Origin: Chloroflexota bacterium
GTDB lineage: Bacteria; Chloroflexota; UBA6077
Length of the DNA stretch: 15,959 nucleotides
Assembly: GCA_021806765.1 (NCBI GenBank)
Contig: JAJZQR010000110.1
Coordinates: 1-15,959 of the forward strand
Direction of reading: 5' to 3'
Below, one piece after another: positions 1 through 7,845 of the stretch; position 1 is the stretch's first letter; each line of letters begins with the position of its first letter. The position numbers and the translations under genes are program-made. Below the pieces are notes generated by a model, which saw nothing but the letters and a program-made list of their open reading frames with translations, was not told the DNA's origin and ran no database searches.

Positions 1-1118
1 GAGTCCCCAGCCGAACGGCCCGGACAGCGATCGTCGTAGAGACGGAAGCAGCGGGAGAGGATATCCAGGGCCTGCTCCGTCTCCCGCACGTTCCTGAACG
101 GGCCGAAGTAGCGGGCATCGTCGTAATGAAGCTCCCTCGTGACCACCAGCCGCGGGTAGGGGCCGCTTTCTTCCAACTTGATGAAGGGGAAGTCCTGGTA
201 GCTCCTCAGCAGGACATTGAAGGGAGGCTGGTGCAGCTTGATGAGACGCGACTCCTCCAGCAGCGCCTCCAACTCCGAGCCCAGATGGAGATGCTCGATG
301 GTCTCCACCTGCGCAAGCAACCGCTTCGTCTTGCTGGGAACGCGACCGGTGAAGTAGGAGGCCAGCCTGCGGCGGAGGGAGACCGCCTTGCCCACGTACA
401 GCACCCGCCCCGAGGCTGAGTGCATTATGTAAACGCCGGGGGCATCGGGGAGGGAACGGGCCCGCTCCGCCAGGACCGCTCCTCGAGCCACCCGATCCCC
501 CGTCCCGGTGATGGCCTTGGACGCCTCCCTCTGCCGTCCGGAGGCCATCAGCGCCATCAACTGGGCGTCGCTCTCCACCCCCCGCTCCCTGCATACTGCC
601 AGCAGCCGCAGCAGCACCTCCGCCGTGGCCTCCGCATCGCCCGAGGCCCGGTGGCGATCCGCGACGCAGATCCCCAGATGCTGGGTCACCGCGTCGAGGT
701 TGGCGCGAGGGAGGCCCGGGAGCAACCGGCGGGCCATCTTGCAGGTGTCCATCACAGGGTTGTGGAGGCTGCGGTGGCCGTGGCAGTAGAGCCCATAGTT
801 CAGGAAGGAGAGGTCGAAGGGGGCGTTGTGGGCCACCAGCACCGACTCCCCCAGGAACTCCAGCAGGGCGGGGATGATCTCTCCGAAGGTGGGGGCATCC
901 CGCACCATGGCGTCGGTGATGCCGGTCATGGTCTGTATGAAGGGGGGGATCGGCCTGCCGGGGTTGACCAGGGTGGTGAAGCGATCCGTGACCCTTCCCC
1001 CCTCGACCCGCAGGCAGCAGACCTCCGTTATCCCGTTGCCCTGGGGCTTCAGGCCGGTGGTCTCCAGGTCTACGACGGCGTAGGTGAGCGCACCCAGGGG
1101 AACGGGCCGGCAGGCCAT
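1..1118 (-). CDS. DEDDh 3'-5' exonuclease fused to GIY-YIG (UvrC/Cho-like) nuclease, partial
   Basis: The gene runs off the left edge, so only about 372 N-terminal residues are present. Residues 12-165 form a DEDDh exonuclease of the DNA polymerase III epsilon type: Exo I is VVDLETTG (D17, E19), Exo II is HNAPFD (97-102) and Exo III is HRASGD (H156, D161). A linker leads to a GIY-YIG domain that begins PGVYIMH (G228-Y230), continues with LYVGKA and an Arg-rich helix, and resembles UvrC N-termini including the segment LHQPPFNVLL. Such fusions are annotated as DEDD exonuclease/UvrC-like proteins and presumably act in DNA repair or end processing. ATG at 1118 is the first Met after an in-frame stop just upstream of 1190; its Shine-Dalgarno is weak and a TTG seven codons upstream is possible. 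It is separated from the kinase gene by about 200 nt and is probably unrelated to the carboxylate cluster. The domain calls are firm; the exact role is inferred. Confidence 0.9.
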   Translation of the reverse strand, partial: MACRPVPLGALTYAVVDLETTGLKPQGNGITEVCCLRVEGGRVTDRFTTLVNPGRPIPPFIQTMTGITDAMVRDAPTFGEIIPALLEFLGESVLVAHNAPFDLSFLNYGLYCHGHRSLHNPVMDTCKMARRLLPGLPRANLDAVTQHLGICVADRHRASGDAEATAEVLLRLLAVCRERGVESDAQLMALMASGRQREASKAITGTGDRVARGAVLAERARSLPDAPGVYIMHSASGRVLYVGKAVSLRRRLASYFTGRVPSKTKRLLAQVETIEHLHLGSELEALLEESRLIKLHQPPFNVLLRSYQDFPFIKLEESGPYPRLVVTRELHYDDARYFGPFRNVRETEQALDILSRCFRLYDDRCPGRSAGD

Positions 1119-1273
1119 CCTGCCGGTGGTATCTGCCTCCAAGGGCGTCCAACCTCTGCGGTTCGGGGGTTCCAACGGGAGACCCGTTTCTAGGACGGCT
1201 CAGACGTGGCAAAGGGACTAGCACACCAGAGTGCAGTCTAGGGCGGTGGAGGGCAGCCGGTCAAGGAACGGCC

Positions 1274-1295
1274 GGCGGGGTCGCCCCAACCCGCC
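1274..1295 (-). terminator. Weak hairpin after the kinase gene
   Basis: About 20 nt beyond the kinase stop codon, GGCGGG (1274-1279) and CCCGCC (1290-1295) can pair around a 10-nt loop. There is no T-tract, so this would be a poor intrinsic terminator. It may instead be a degenerate piece of the GC-rich repeats seen elsewhere in the window. Nothing else was recognised in the gap from 1119 to 1314. Confidence 0.25.
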
Positions 1296-1314
1296 CCACC
1301 CGGCGAGGGGCCGA

Positions 1315-3711
1315 TCACCCGGCCACGGGCAGCGTGAAGCTGAAGGTGCTCCCCTTGCCGGCCTCGCTCTCCACCCAGATCCGCCCACCGTGGGCCTCCA
1401 CCAGCCCCTTGGTGACGTAGAGGCCCAGCCCCAACCCGCCCTCGCGCTCCCGGGCAGCCTCGGTTCGGTAGTACCGTCGGAAGAGGTTGACCACTTCCTC
1501 GGGATCCATGCCCTGGCCCCGGTCGGATACCGCGGTGACCACCTGCTCGCCGCGCCTGACCATGGTCACCACGACCTCCGTTTCCGGTGCCGAGTACTTC
1601 AGCGCATTGCTGAGGAGGTTCGTCAGTATCCGCTCCAGTCGATCCGGGTCCGCCAGGACCAGGAGGTCCTCCTCCGGAGACACCACCCGGATGCGCTCCA
1701 TCCACTCAGGTTCCACCATCCGGTCCTTGAGGTCCAGGGTAAAGGAGGGCAGGTGCACCGGATTCAGAGTCAACTTCACCTGCCCCGATTCCAGCCGGGC
1801 AGCCTCAGCCAACTCCTGGATCATGGCGTTCATCCGTCGAGCGCTGATGAGGATCGCCTCCACCGAGCGGCGCTCCACGCCCCTCAGCCCGGCCCTGTCC
1901 AGCATCCTGCCCAGCAGTTGAGCGTGGCCCTGGACGGACGTCAGCGGATTGCGCAGATCATGGGAAACCGCACGGAGGAGATCCTCTCGCTGCTCCTGAA
2001 GTCGATGCAACTCGGTAATGTCGGTCAAGGTCACCACCGCCCCCGTGATCCTGCCATCGGAGGCCGAGATCGGGGCCGCAGCGGCGGAAACCCACAGCTT
2101 CTCGCCGCCGGCGGGATGGAGGATCATCACATAGCTCTGCACCGTCTCTCCCCGCATCGCCCGCGAGGTGGGAGTTTCCTCCAGGGGAAGGGGCTTGCCC
2201 TCGGCGGTTTCCATGCGCAGGAGGTCGATCCGTTCCTCCACGGGCAGCCTGTATTCCGCCAGGGAGAAGCCCAGCATCCTCTCGGCAGCCGCATTCATGC
2301 GGAGGGGCTCCGACCTTGGCCCAAAGATGATGACCCCGTCGGCCATGGAGGTGATGATGCTGTCCAGCTCCGCCGCTCGGCTCTCCGCCTCCTCGGCCAG
2401 TTCCCGCTGCCGAAGACCGGCCACGGCCAACTCCACATTGGCAGCCCTCGACTCCGCCAGCAGCCGCTCGCGCTCCTCCTCGGCGGCCTTCCGCTCCGTG
2501 ATATCCTCCTTCACGGCGACGAAGTGGGTGATCGCACCCTCCGAGTTGACGATGGGCGAGATCGATGCGGCCTCCCAGTAGAGTTCCCCGTTCTTCTTCC
2601 TGTTGAGAAGTTCACCTCGCCATTCGCGGCCGGCGGTGATGGCTTCCCACATCCCCCTGTACACCTCGGCGGGGGTTTGCCCCGACTTGACGATCCTCGG
2701 GTTCTTCCCCATGGCCTCCTCGAAGCTGTATCCGGTGAGTCCGGTGAACTTGGGGTTCACGTACTCGATACTGCCCCTGGTGTCGGTGATCACCACCGTG
2801 GCCGGGCTTTGCTCGACGGCCCGCGACAGCTTGCGCAGTGCCTCCTCCGTCCGCTGGTGCTGGCCGATCTCGTTCTCCAACTGCTCCGTCCGCTCGGCGA
2901 CCCGGCGCTCCAGCCCCTCGTTGAGCCGCTTGATCTCCAGGTAGGGTTTCTCGAGGCCCCGCTGGACGATGCCGAGATACACCAGGTAGTAGGCCAGCAG
3001 CTTGAACAGGTGGCCGACCAGGTTCATCACCCCGTACACGTCGGTGTACAGGGTGAAGCTGAGTTCAGACAGGATGCTAGCCACCATGGCAGCGACCATC
3101 AGCAGGTAGGTCGAACGGTCGATCTCGTCTCGACGCGAGCGTAGATGCCAGATGGCGCCCAGCACAATCAGGGAGACGAGGTACTCGCTGGCGATCTTGA
3201 AGGGTGTCAGCCCCTGGCCGGGGATGAAGCAGGCCGGAAAGACCCCGAACACCATGATCGAGGCGATCAATCCGGCGGAGACCAGACCATAGCCCACGAG
3301 GACCACCCGCTGCGAGAAACGGCGTCCGATGAAGAAGGGCGCCAGGAAGAGGGAAACGGCAACTACGAAGCGCCCGGCTATCCAGAGCTGAGTGGCCGGG
3401 TCGGGACCGTAGCCCGGGAAGACGCCCATCCCCTCGTAGGTCATGGTATGGAGGAAATCCAGGACGGCCACAAACAGGTAGGCGTTGCCCAGGAACAGCA
3501 GGAAGTCGTCGCGGGAGTGCTGGTAGGTTCTGGTGCCAACCACGTAGATGAGGACGGCGACCAGGATGGCGAAGCCCTCGACCAGGGAGTGGAACAGGAG
3601 GTAGTTGCTCTGGGCAAGGGCGACCGAGGCCGAGACTATGAGCAGTCCCAACCCGGCGGCCCGAGGGGTGGGTATCAAGTCCACGGGCTTCTCGATAGCC
3701 TTCACAGTCAC
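1315..3711 (-). CDS. MASE3-PAS-PAS sensor histidine kinase
   Basis: A membrane-bound histidine kinase of 798 residues. Residues 15-250 are a hydrophobic sensor with about seven membrane segments and the MASE3-like signatures [20 protein letters not shown] and [11 protein letters not shown] coiled coil (about 255-295) leads into PAS1 (about 295-408, ending in the PAC motif KEDITERK). A second coil (408-448) leads into PAS2 (about 448-570). The HisKA helix has the phosphoacceptor H584 in VSHDLRNPL. The HATPase domain has an N-box ([11 protein letters not shown]698 and N702), a G1 box DRGQGM (730-735) and a G2 box GGLGLGL (758-764), so it should be catalytically competent. The start is GTG at 3711. 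No response regulator lies beside it, so it is an orphan kinase whose signal and partner are unknown. It has its own extended -10 promoter and is probably not co-transcribed with mmgE/prpD. Confidence 0.95.
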   Translation of the reverse strand: MTVKAIEKPVDLIPTPRAAGLGLLIVSASVALAQSNYLLFHSLVEGFAILVAVLIYVVGTRTYQHSRDDFLLFLGNAYLFVAVLDFLHTMTYEGMGVFPGYGPDPATQLWIAGRFVVAVSLFLAPFFIGRRFSQRVVLVGYGLVSAGLIASIMVFGVFPACFIPGQGLTPFKIASEYLVSLIVLGAIWHLRSRRDEIDRSTYLLMVAAMVASILSELSFTLYTDVYGVMNLVGHLFKLLAYYLVYLGIVQRGLEKPYLEIKRLNEGLERRVAERTEQLENEIGQHQRTEEALRKLSRAVEQSPATVVITDTRGSIEYVNPKFTGLTGYSFEEAMGKNPRIVKSGQTPAEVYRGMWEAITAGREWRGELLNRKKNGELYWEAASISPIVNSEGAITHFVAVKEDITERKAAEEERERLLAESRAANVELAVAGLRQRELAEEAESRAAELDSIITSMADGVIIFGPRSEPLRMNAAAERMLGFSLAEYRLPVEERIDLLRMETAEGKPLPLEETPTSRAMRGETVQSYVMILHPAGGEKLWVSAAAAPISASDGRITGAVVTLTDITELHRLQEQREDLLRAVSHDLRNPLTSVQGHAQLLGRMLDRAGLRGVERRSVEAILISARRMNAMIQELAEAARLESGQVKLTLNPVHLPSFTLDLKDRMVEPEWMERIRVVSPEEDLLVLADPDRLERILTNLLSNALKYSAPETEVVVTMVRRGEQVVTAVSDRGQGMDPEEVVNLFRRYYRTEAAREREGGLGLGLYVTKGLVEAHGGRIWVESEAGKGSTFSFTLPVAG

Positions 3712-3768
3712 CTACCCAGGGAGCCTTGCCGGCCCACGCAGTTCGAGCTGTCTGCTCAGCAGCTGGAT

Positions 3769-3774
3769 ATTATA
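3769..3774 (-). promoter_or_regulatory. Extended -10 promoter for the histidine kinase
   Basis: On the minus strand this reads TGCTATAAT: a perfect TATAAT (3774-3769) preceded by the TGn of an extended -10. No good -35 stands 16-18 nt upstream, as is common for extended -10 promoters. A start near 3762 would leave a leader of about 50 nt before the GTG at 3711. The hairpin CTCCTG-tgaa-CAGGAG (3784-3799) lies in the -35/spacer region and could be an operator or chance. Confidence 0.55.
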
Positions 3775-3805
3775 GCAGCGCACCTCCTGTGAACAGGAGC
3801 ATGGA

Positions 3806-3834
3806 GGCAGGGGCGAACCGGACTTGCCCCTGCC
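3806..3834 (-). terminator. Hairpin between mmgE/prpD and the kinase
   Basis: GGCAGGGGC (3806-3814) and GCCCCTGCC (3826-3834) form a perfect 9-bp stem with an 11-nt loop. It lies about 30 nt after the stop codon of the MmgE/PrpD gene and before the kinase promoter, so it is well placed to end the catabolic transcript. It lacks a U-tract, so intrinsic termination is not certain. Its GGCAGGG core resembles the hairpin at 6639-6673. Confidence 0.45.
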
Positions 3835-3862
3835 CCCTCGACCTCCAGAGGGGATCGTGCGA

Positions 3863-5206
3863 TCACCTCCTCAGCAGCGAGGAAACATCGTCCAACCCCT
3901 CTACCCGGGAGATCGCCCGCAGGGTCGACTCCACCTCCTCCGACGACAGGCTGGTGGATGCCAGATCGCGGAACTTGTCCTCCAACTCCTGCTGGGTAGG
4001 CGGGTTCTCGGGATCGCCCTTGCGGAAATCGACCCTGTGGCTGTAGCTCTGGCCGCTCCGAGTGGTTATCTGGACGATGGCAGGGCGCTTGGCCGGGGCG
4101 ATGGCGCTCAGCTCCGGGTCGGGCTCCACCTTCACCCGCCGCACCAGCGACACCATCTCAGGGTCCTCGACCCACTCCTGGGCGAACTCGGCCCTACCGA
4201 TCCGGCCGAAGCGAAGGGTCGCGGCGACGCAGTAGGGGATGCTGAACTTGGCCTGATAGGTGGTTTCCGGGCTCGGGTTGCCCGCGATGTTGTGGGCCAC
4301 GGAGTAGGTGCGCACCAGGACGCTTTCGACCTCCTCGGGCTTCACCCCGTGGCTCCGCACTATGGCCAGAACGCAGTCGATGGCAGGATGGGTGTGTCCG
4401 CAGGAAGGATAGGCCTTGAAGGTGGTATCGGCCACGTTGTAGTGCTGGCCCAGGGTGGGCAGCACTTTGTCGAAGCTCCAGTCCGTCGAGGTGGCGTTGC
4501 AGAAGCCCTTCTCCCCTTCCAGGATGCGGGTGGCGCCGTTGAAGCCCTTCTTCGCCAGCAACGCTGCCAGGAGACCGTTGCTGGCGGCCTTGGCGGTGTG
4601 GAGCGGCTTGGCCATCATCTGGCCGTCCTCCAGGAACTGCCAGAGCCCCGACGCCTGGGTGCCGGCGTTGCCCAGGGCCCAGCTCATCTGCTCCTCACTC
4701 AGCCCCAGCAGGTTGCCGGCTGCCGCGGCGGCCCCGAAGGTGCCGGCCGTGCCGGTGATGTGCCAGTACTGGTAGTGGGAGGGCATGATGGCCTCCCCGA
4801 TGCGGGTCCCCACCTCGTACCCAGCCACTATTCCGGCGATCAGACTCTTGCCGTCGGCGTGGGACTTCTCCGCCGCCGCCAAAGCCGCCGCTATGGTCGG
4901 AGAGCCCGGGTGGTAGATCGCGTTCTTGTAGATGTCGTCGTATTCACCGACGTGGCTCGTGGCACCGTTGACCAGGGCGGCATTGAGGGCGGAACTCCGC
5001 GCACCAAACCCGATCAAGGTAGCCTCCGGGGCACCGCCCTCTTCGACCACCAGGTCGTGTACCATCTGGCCGGCGCCGGTGGCTACTCCGGCGTACGCGT
5101 TGCCCAGCCAATCCAGGAGCACCCTATGGGCGGCAATCCTGGCTTCCTCGGTTAGGCTATCGTAGGTAAGCCCCGCCGCGAAGCGGGCGAAGGTGGCTGT
5201 TATCAC
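3863..5206 (-). CDS. MmgE/PrpD family protein (2-methylcitrate dehydratase / cis-aconitate decarboxylase superfamily)
   Basis: A 447-residue cytoplasmic enzyme of normal family length. Members dehydrate 2-methylcitrate, decarboxylate cis-aconitate or epimerise related acids. Landmarks are EYDDIY with D90/D91, H99 in YHPGSP, H149 before TGTAGTFGAAAAA, K200 and H203 in KPLHTAKAAS, K264 in FKAYPSCGHTHP, and Y317. These fall in the same order and at nearly the same spacing as the active-site residues described for human cis-aconitate decarboxylase, so the protein is probably active. GTG at 5206 was chosen because GGAGG stands 8 nt upstream and MITATFARFAAGL matches family N-termini; the frame is open for 16 more codons to 5254. 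It is the last gene of the carboxylate cluster, with the dehydrogenase upstream across a repeat-filled gap. The substrate is not determined: prpB and prpC are absent, which argues against the methylcitrate cycle. Confidence 0.92.
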   Translation of the reverse strand: MITATFARFAAGLTYDSLTEEARIAAHRVLLDWLGNAYAGVATGAGQMVHDLVVEEGGAPEATLIGFGARSSALNAALVNGATSHVGEYDDIYKNAIYHPGSPTIAAALAAAEKSHADGKSLIAGIVAGYEVGTRIGEAIMPSHYQYWHITGTAGTFGAAAAAGNLLGLSEEQMSWALGNAGTQASGLWQFLEDGQMMAKPLHTAKAASNGLLAALLAKKGFNGATRILEGEKGFCNATSTDWSFDKVLPTLGQHYNVADTTFKAYPSCGHTHPAIDCVLAIVRSHGVKPEEVESVLVRTYSVAHNIAGNPSPETTYQAKFSIPYCVAATLRFGRIGRAEFAQEWVEDPEMVSLVRRVKVEPDPELSAIAPAKRPAIVQITTRSGQSYSHRVDFRKGDPENPPTQQELEDKFRDLASTSLSSEEVESTLRAISRVEGLDDVSSLLRR

Positions 5207-5260
5207 TCCTGTCCTCCCTCTACGTTCCGCAGAGAAGTCGACTGCAAGGAACAAGGATTA

Positions 5261-5406
5261 CTAAGCAGTTGGCCTGAGATCGCGTGCACAATCCGTCGTC
5301 ATGCCCGCGAAGGCGGGCATCCAGGGTCTTCTCCGCACGGTAGTGTCCTGGACCCCCGCTTTCGCGGGGGTGACGAAGTGTAGACTATCTGGGGCCAACT
5401 GCTTAG
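5261..5406. repeat. Nested palindromic intergenic element with 14-bp terminal inverted repeats
   Basis: A 146-bp MITE-like structure. The ends are exact inverted repeats: CTAAGCAGTTGGCC (5261-5274) and its complement (5393-5406). Inside are two hairpins, ATGCCCGC-gaag-GCGGGCAT (5301-5320) and ACCCCCGC-tttc-GCGGGGGT (5352-5371). They are themselves inverted near-copies of each other, flanked by CGTC...CCAGG and CCTGG...GACG. The core is the widespread CCCGCGAAAGCGGG-type repeat whose spurious translation reads VTPAKAGVQ / WMPAFAGMT. It fills much of the 359-nt gap between the MmgE/PrpD and dehydrogenase genes. No transposase is present. Confidence 0.85.
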
Positions 5407-5450
5407 TTCGTCGCGGATGAGTGTGAAACCGGCCGGGAGGTCTAGCTTGC

Positions 5451-5528
5451 AGTAGGGCGGGTTGTCTCAACCCGCCCGTCCCCTCCCCGCCCATGGTGAC
5501 GGCGGGGTTGAGACAACCCCGCCTACTA
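5451..5528. repeat. Double-hairpin inverted repeat with AGTAGG ends
   Basis: Two hairpins, GGGCGGGTTG-tct-CAACCCGCCC (5455-5477) and GGCGGGGTTG-aga-CAACCCCGCC (5501-5523), are near-perfect inverted copies of each other separated by 23 nt. The whole unit starts AGTAGG and ends CCTACT, so it can fold as two small hairpins or one long one. It sits just after the stop codon of the dehydrogenase gene and may double as a transcript end. It has no T-tract. Confidence 0.8.
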
Positions 5529-5565
5529 GAAGTAAGTGGATCACACGTTACCGCGAAGAGCCGAA

Positions 5566-6528
5566 TCACTGCCGGAAGACCTCGGGGTTGACGGGGTGCG
5601 CGGGGCGCTCGCCCCTGAGTGCCTGGATCACGGCGTCGGCCGCCAGGAACGGCGCCCGGCTGCGATACTCGGCGGTTCCCGCCGCGGCGTGGGGGGTGAG
5701 GAGAACGTTGGGCAGGCCCCGCAGGGGGCTCTCCCCCAGAGGCTCCTGCTCGTGCACGTCCAGACCCGCTCCGGCGATCCGCTTCTCCTTGATGGCCTGA
5801 TAGAGCGCCTCGCTATCCACTACACCCCCTCTAGAGGTGTTGATCAGTATGGCAGTGGGCTTCATCAGGGCCAACCGCTCCGCGTTGATCAGATGGTAGC
5901 TGTTCTCGTCCAGGAAGCAGTGCAGGGAGACGAAGTCGCTCTCTCGGAGAAGCTGCTCGAGCGGCACGTAGGTCACCCCGTGCGCCTCTGCAAATTGCTC
6001 GTCCCGAACCACGTCGTGGGCCAGAAGCCTCATCTCGAAGGCTCGCGCTCGCTGGGCCACCTCCTTCCCGATAGTCCCCAGCCCCACAATCCCCAGGGTC
6101 TTCCCCGCCAACTCCAGGCCATCGTAGGATTTCCAGCCGCCCTTCTGCACCTCATCCAGGTTTTGCAGCAGCTTACGACTGCAGGCCAGCATCAGAGTGA
6201 AAGCAAACTCCGCCACGGCGTGGCGGTTGGCACCGGGCAGGATGCAGACAGGGATACGTCTGGCCGTCGCCGCCTTCACGTCTACGGTGTTGTAGCCCAC
6301 GCCCGTGCGCGCTATAACCTTCAGCTTCTCGGCAGATTCGATGACTCGAGCCGACAGGGGATCGCTGCTGCAAATGATGGCGTCCACCCCCTGAAGGGCG
6401 GCGATCATCTCCTCCTCGGAGTGACACTGTTTGAACGTCGGCTCCAGGCCCGCGTTGCGAAGATAGCCGTCTACCTCGCAGCCAGGTCGCAGGAAATGGG
6501 AAGTGATCAACACGCGGGGACTACTCAT
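5566..6528 (-). CDS. D-isomer-specific 2-hydroxyacid dehydrogenase (NAD(P)-dependent)
   Basis: A 320-residue enzyme of the SerA/GyaR/LdhA family, which interconverts 2-oxoacids and D-2-hydroxyacids. It shows GVGYNTVD (76-83) near the substrate-side domain, the Rossmann motif GLGTIG (149-154), and the catalytic triad R233 (NTSRGGVVD), E262 (HEQEP) and H280 (TPHAAAGT). There is no ACT domain, so it is not a full-length regulated phosphoglycerate dehydrogenase. The ATG at 6528 was preferred to the upstream in-frame ATG at 6567 because GGAGGAGACCGGG gives a good ribosome site and MSSPRVLITS is a typical family start. It lies between tctC and mmgE/prpD. It is likely to reduce or oxidise a hydroxyacid intermediate of the pathway, possibly glyoxylate if the PAL-like protein upstream releases it. 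Substrate and cofactor preference are not readable from sequence with confidence. Confidence 0.93.
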   Translation of the reverse strand: MSSPRVLITSHFLRPGCEVDGYLRNAGLEPTFKQCHSEEEMIAALQGVDAIICSSDPLSARVIESAEKLKVIARTGVGYNTVDVKAATARRIPVCILPGANRHAVAEFAFTLMLACSRKLLQNLDEVQKGGWKSYDGLELAGKTLGIVGLGTIGKEVAQRARAFEMRLLAHDVVRDEQFAEAHGVTYVPLEQLLRESDFVSLHCFLDENSYHLINAERLALMKPTAILINTSRGGVVDSEALYQAIKEKRIAGAGLDVHEQEPLGESPLRGLPNVLLTPHAAAGTAEYRSRAPFLAADAVIQALRGERPAHPVNPEVFRQ

Positions 6529-6638
6529 CCCGGTCTCCTCCACATATATCGAGTACGAACTGCACACCGAGGTGGGATGGGCCTACCGCCCGCGGTTCAT
6601 CTCGCACCTCCCCAGGGGCAGTCTGGACGTTCCATGGA

Positions 6639-6673
6639 AGACGTAGGGCAGGGACTCCCCCTGCCCTACGTCT
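6639..6673 (-). repeat. Perfect 15-bp hairpin downstream of tctC
   Basis: AGACGTAGGGCAGGG (6639-6653) and its exact complement (6659-6673) enclose the 5-nt loop ACTCC. The hairpin lies about 55 nt past the tctC stop and about 110 nt before the dehydrogenase start. It could end or stabilise the tct transcript. After the stem the minus strand reads TTCCATGG, so there is no real U-tract. The GTAGGGCAGGG arm is close to the repeat ends at 11849-11931. Confidence 0.75.
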
Positions 6674-6727
6674 AGAGCAACGTGCCCCGGTCAGCCGGAC
6701 AGGCCGTGCCCGCCGGCAACTTCGGCT

Positions 6728-7813
6728 TTACTTCTTCTTCGACTCGTCGATGATCGGCTTCAAGACGGAGTCCACCTGATCCCAGTAGGCTCCCAACTGG
6801 GTCGCATCCATGTAGCGTAGATCGAGTCCCTGTTCGTCCATCTTCGCTATGTGCTCCGGGTTCGACATCGCCTTCTTGATTGCAGCGGACAGGATGTCGG
6901 TGATCTCCTTAGGGGTGCCGGCAGGCACGGAGAAGGCACGAGCGGTGGCCGCATCGACCTTGTATCCCTGCTCGTCGGCCGTCGGGACGTCCGGCAGGAA
7001 CTTGGATTTGCTCTTGTCGAACACGGCGAGTACCCGCAGGTCGCCGCTCTTCACGCCTGGCACCAACTCACCCACGGTATTGCCCTCGGCATCCACGTGG
7101 CCGCCCAGCAGGGCTGCCCGCTGCTGCCCACCGTTGTCGAAGGGCACAAAGCCGAACTGCGTGCCGGTGTTCTTCTGCAGCGCAAGGAAGCCTATGTGGG
7201 TGGCGCTCATGATCCCGCTGGTGGATATGGTCACCTTGCCCGGATTGGCCTTGGCGGCATCCATCAGATCCTTGAAGGTCTTATACTTGCTGTCCTTGGC
7301 CACGGCCACAGCGATGGGATCGACGACGTGCATCGCCAGAGGCTGCAGATCCTTGCGGGCAAAGGCAGCCTGGCGGTCGGAGTCCAGATAGATGGCATTG
7401 GTGGCGGGCAGGTTGGTCATGCCGAAGGTGTAGCCGTCCGGCTTGGCCTTGGCCAGCTCCGTGATGCCGACCTGGGAGCCGCCGCCCGTCTTGTTGACCA
7501 CTTCGATCGAGGTCCCGAGATCCTTCTCCATCAGGCTGGTCAGCAGCCGAGCCCCAACGTCGCTACCGCCGCCGGCGCCCCACGGAATGATGAGGGTAAT
7601 CGCCTTGCCCTTTTGCGGGTAGTCCACCTTCTTGGCAGCCGGCGCCGCAGTGGGCTGGGCTGCGGCCGGTGCCGCTGCCTTGGTTGGCTCCGCTGCTTTC
7701 GGTGCCGCGGGAGCGCTTGTTGAGGCCGGGGCAGGGGCAGCTTGACTGCATCCCACCGCCACCAGCCCCGCCACGGCAACCACCGTGGCCAGGGAAACCA
7801 GTCGACGTTTCAT
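6728..7813 (-). CDS. tctC: TctC/Bug-family tricarboxylate-binding lipoprotein of a TTT transporter
   Basis: A 361-residue extracytoplasmic binding protein. It begins with a basic, hydrophobic signal peptide ending LVAVGC, so C22 is the probable lipidated residue. A low-complexity Ala/Pro/Thr/Lys tether follows (about 23-62), typical of lipoproteins anchored in cells with a thick or single envelope. The mature Bug domain opens ITLIIPWGAGGGSDVGARLL (from 72), the family ligand-loop signature, and continues with NKTGGGSQVG and KPDGYTFGM. The family binds mono-, di- or tricarboxylates through water-bridged carboxylate contacts and hands them to TctAB. ATG at 7813 has GGGAGG 5 nt upstream. It lies 71 nt behind tctA, and the gap holds a hairpin that may raise its expression relative to the membrane subunits. 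The ligand is probably the substrate of the neighbouring hydro-lyases. Confidence 0.95.
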   Translation of the reverse strand: MKRRLVSLATVVAVAGLVAVGCSQAAPAPASTSAPAAPKAAEPTKAAAPAAAQPTAAPAAKKVDYPQKGKAITLIIPWGAGGGSDVGARLLTSLMEKDLGTSIEVVNKTGGGSQVGITELAKAKPDGYTFGMTNLPATNAIYLDSDRQAAFARKDLQPLAMHVVDPIAVAVAKDSKYKTFKDLMDAAKANPGKVTISTSGIMSATHIGFLALQKNTGTQFGFVPFDNGGQQRAALLGGHVDAEGNTVGELVPGVKSGDLRVLAVFDKSKSKFLPDVPTADEQGYKVDAATARAFSVPAGTPKEITDILSAAIKKAMSNPEHIAKMDEQGLDLRYMDATQLGAYWDQVDSVLKPIIDESKKK

Positions 7814-7845
7814 CCTTTCCTCCCAGAGCTGTTTTATTTTCCAAC

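Noticed and set aside
1231..3144. Long plus-strand frame of 637 codons opposite the kinase
   Set aside because: It is a GC-driven antisense frame: low-complexity, His/Pro/Arg-rich translation with no motif, while the minus strand encodes complete kinase domains.
3752..3762. Short palindrome CTGCTCAGCAG near the kinase transcription start
   Set aside because: Eleven bases with only 5-bp arms is common by chance in GC-rich DNA; not enough to call an operator.
3824..5155. Plus-strand frame of 443 codons opposite mmgE/prpD
   Set aside because: The translation has no recognisable domain and the opposite strand holds a full-length family protein with its active-site residues.
5261..5569. Minus-strand 102-codon frame containing VTPAKAGVQ and WMPAFAGMT
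   Set aside because: This is the translation of the nested palindromic repeat and the adjoining hairpins, not a gene; it overlaps the structures base for base.
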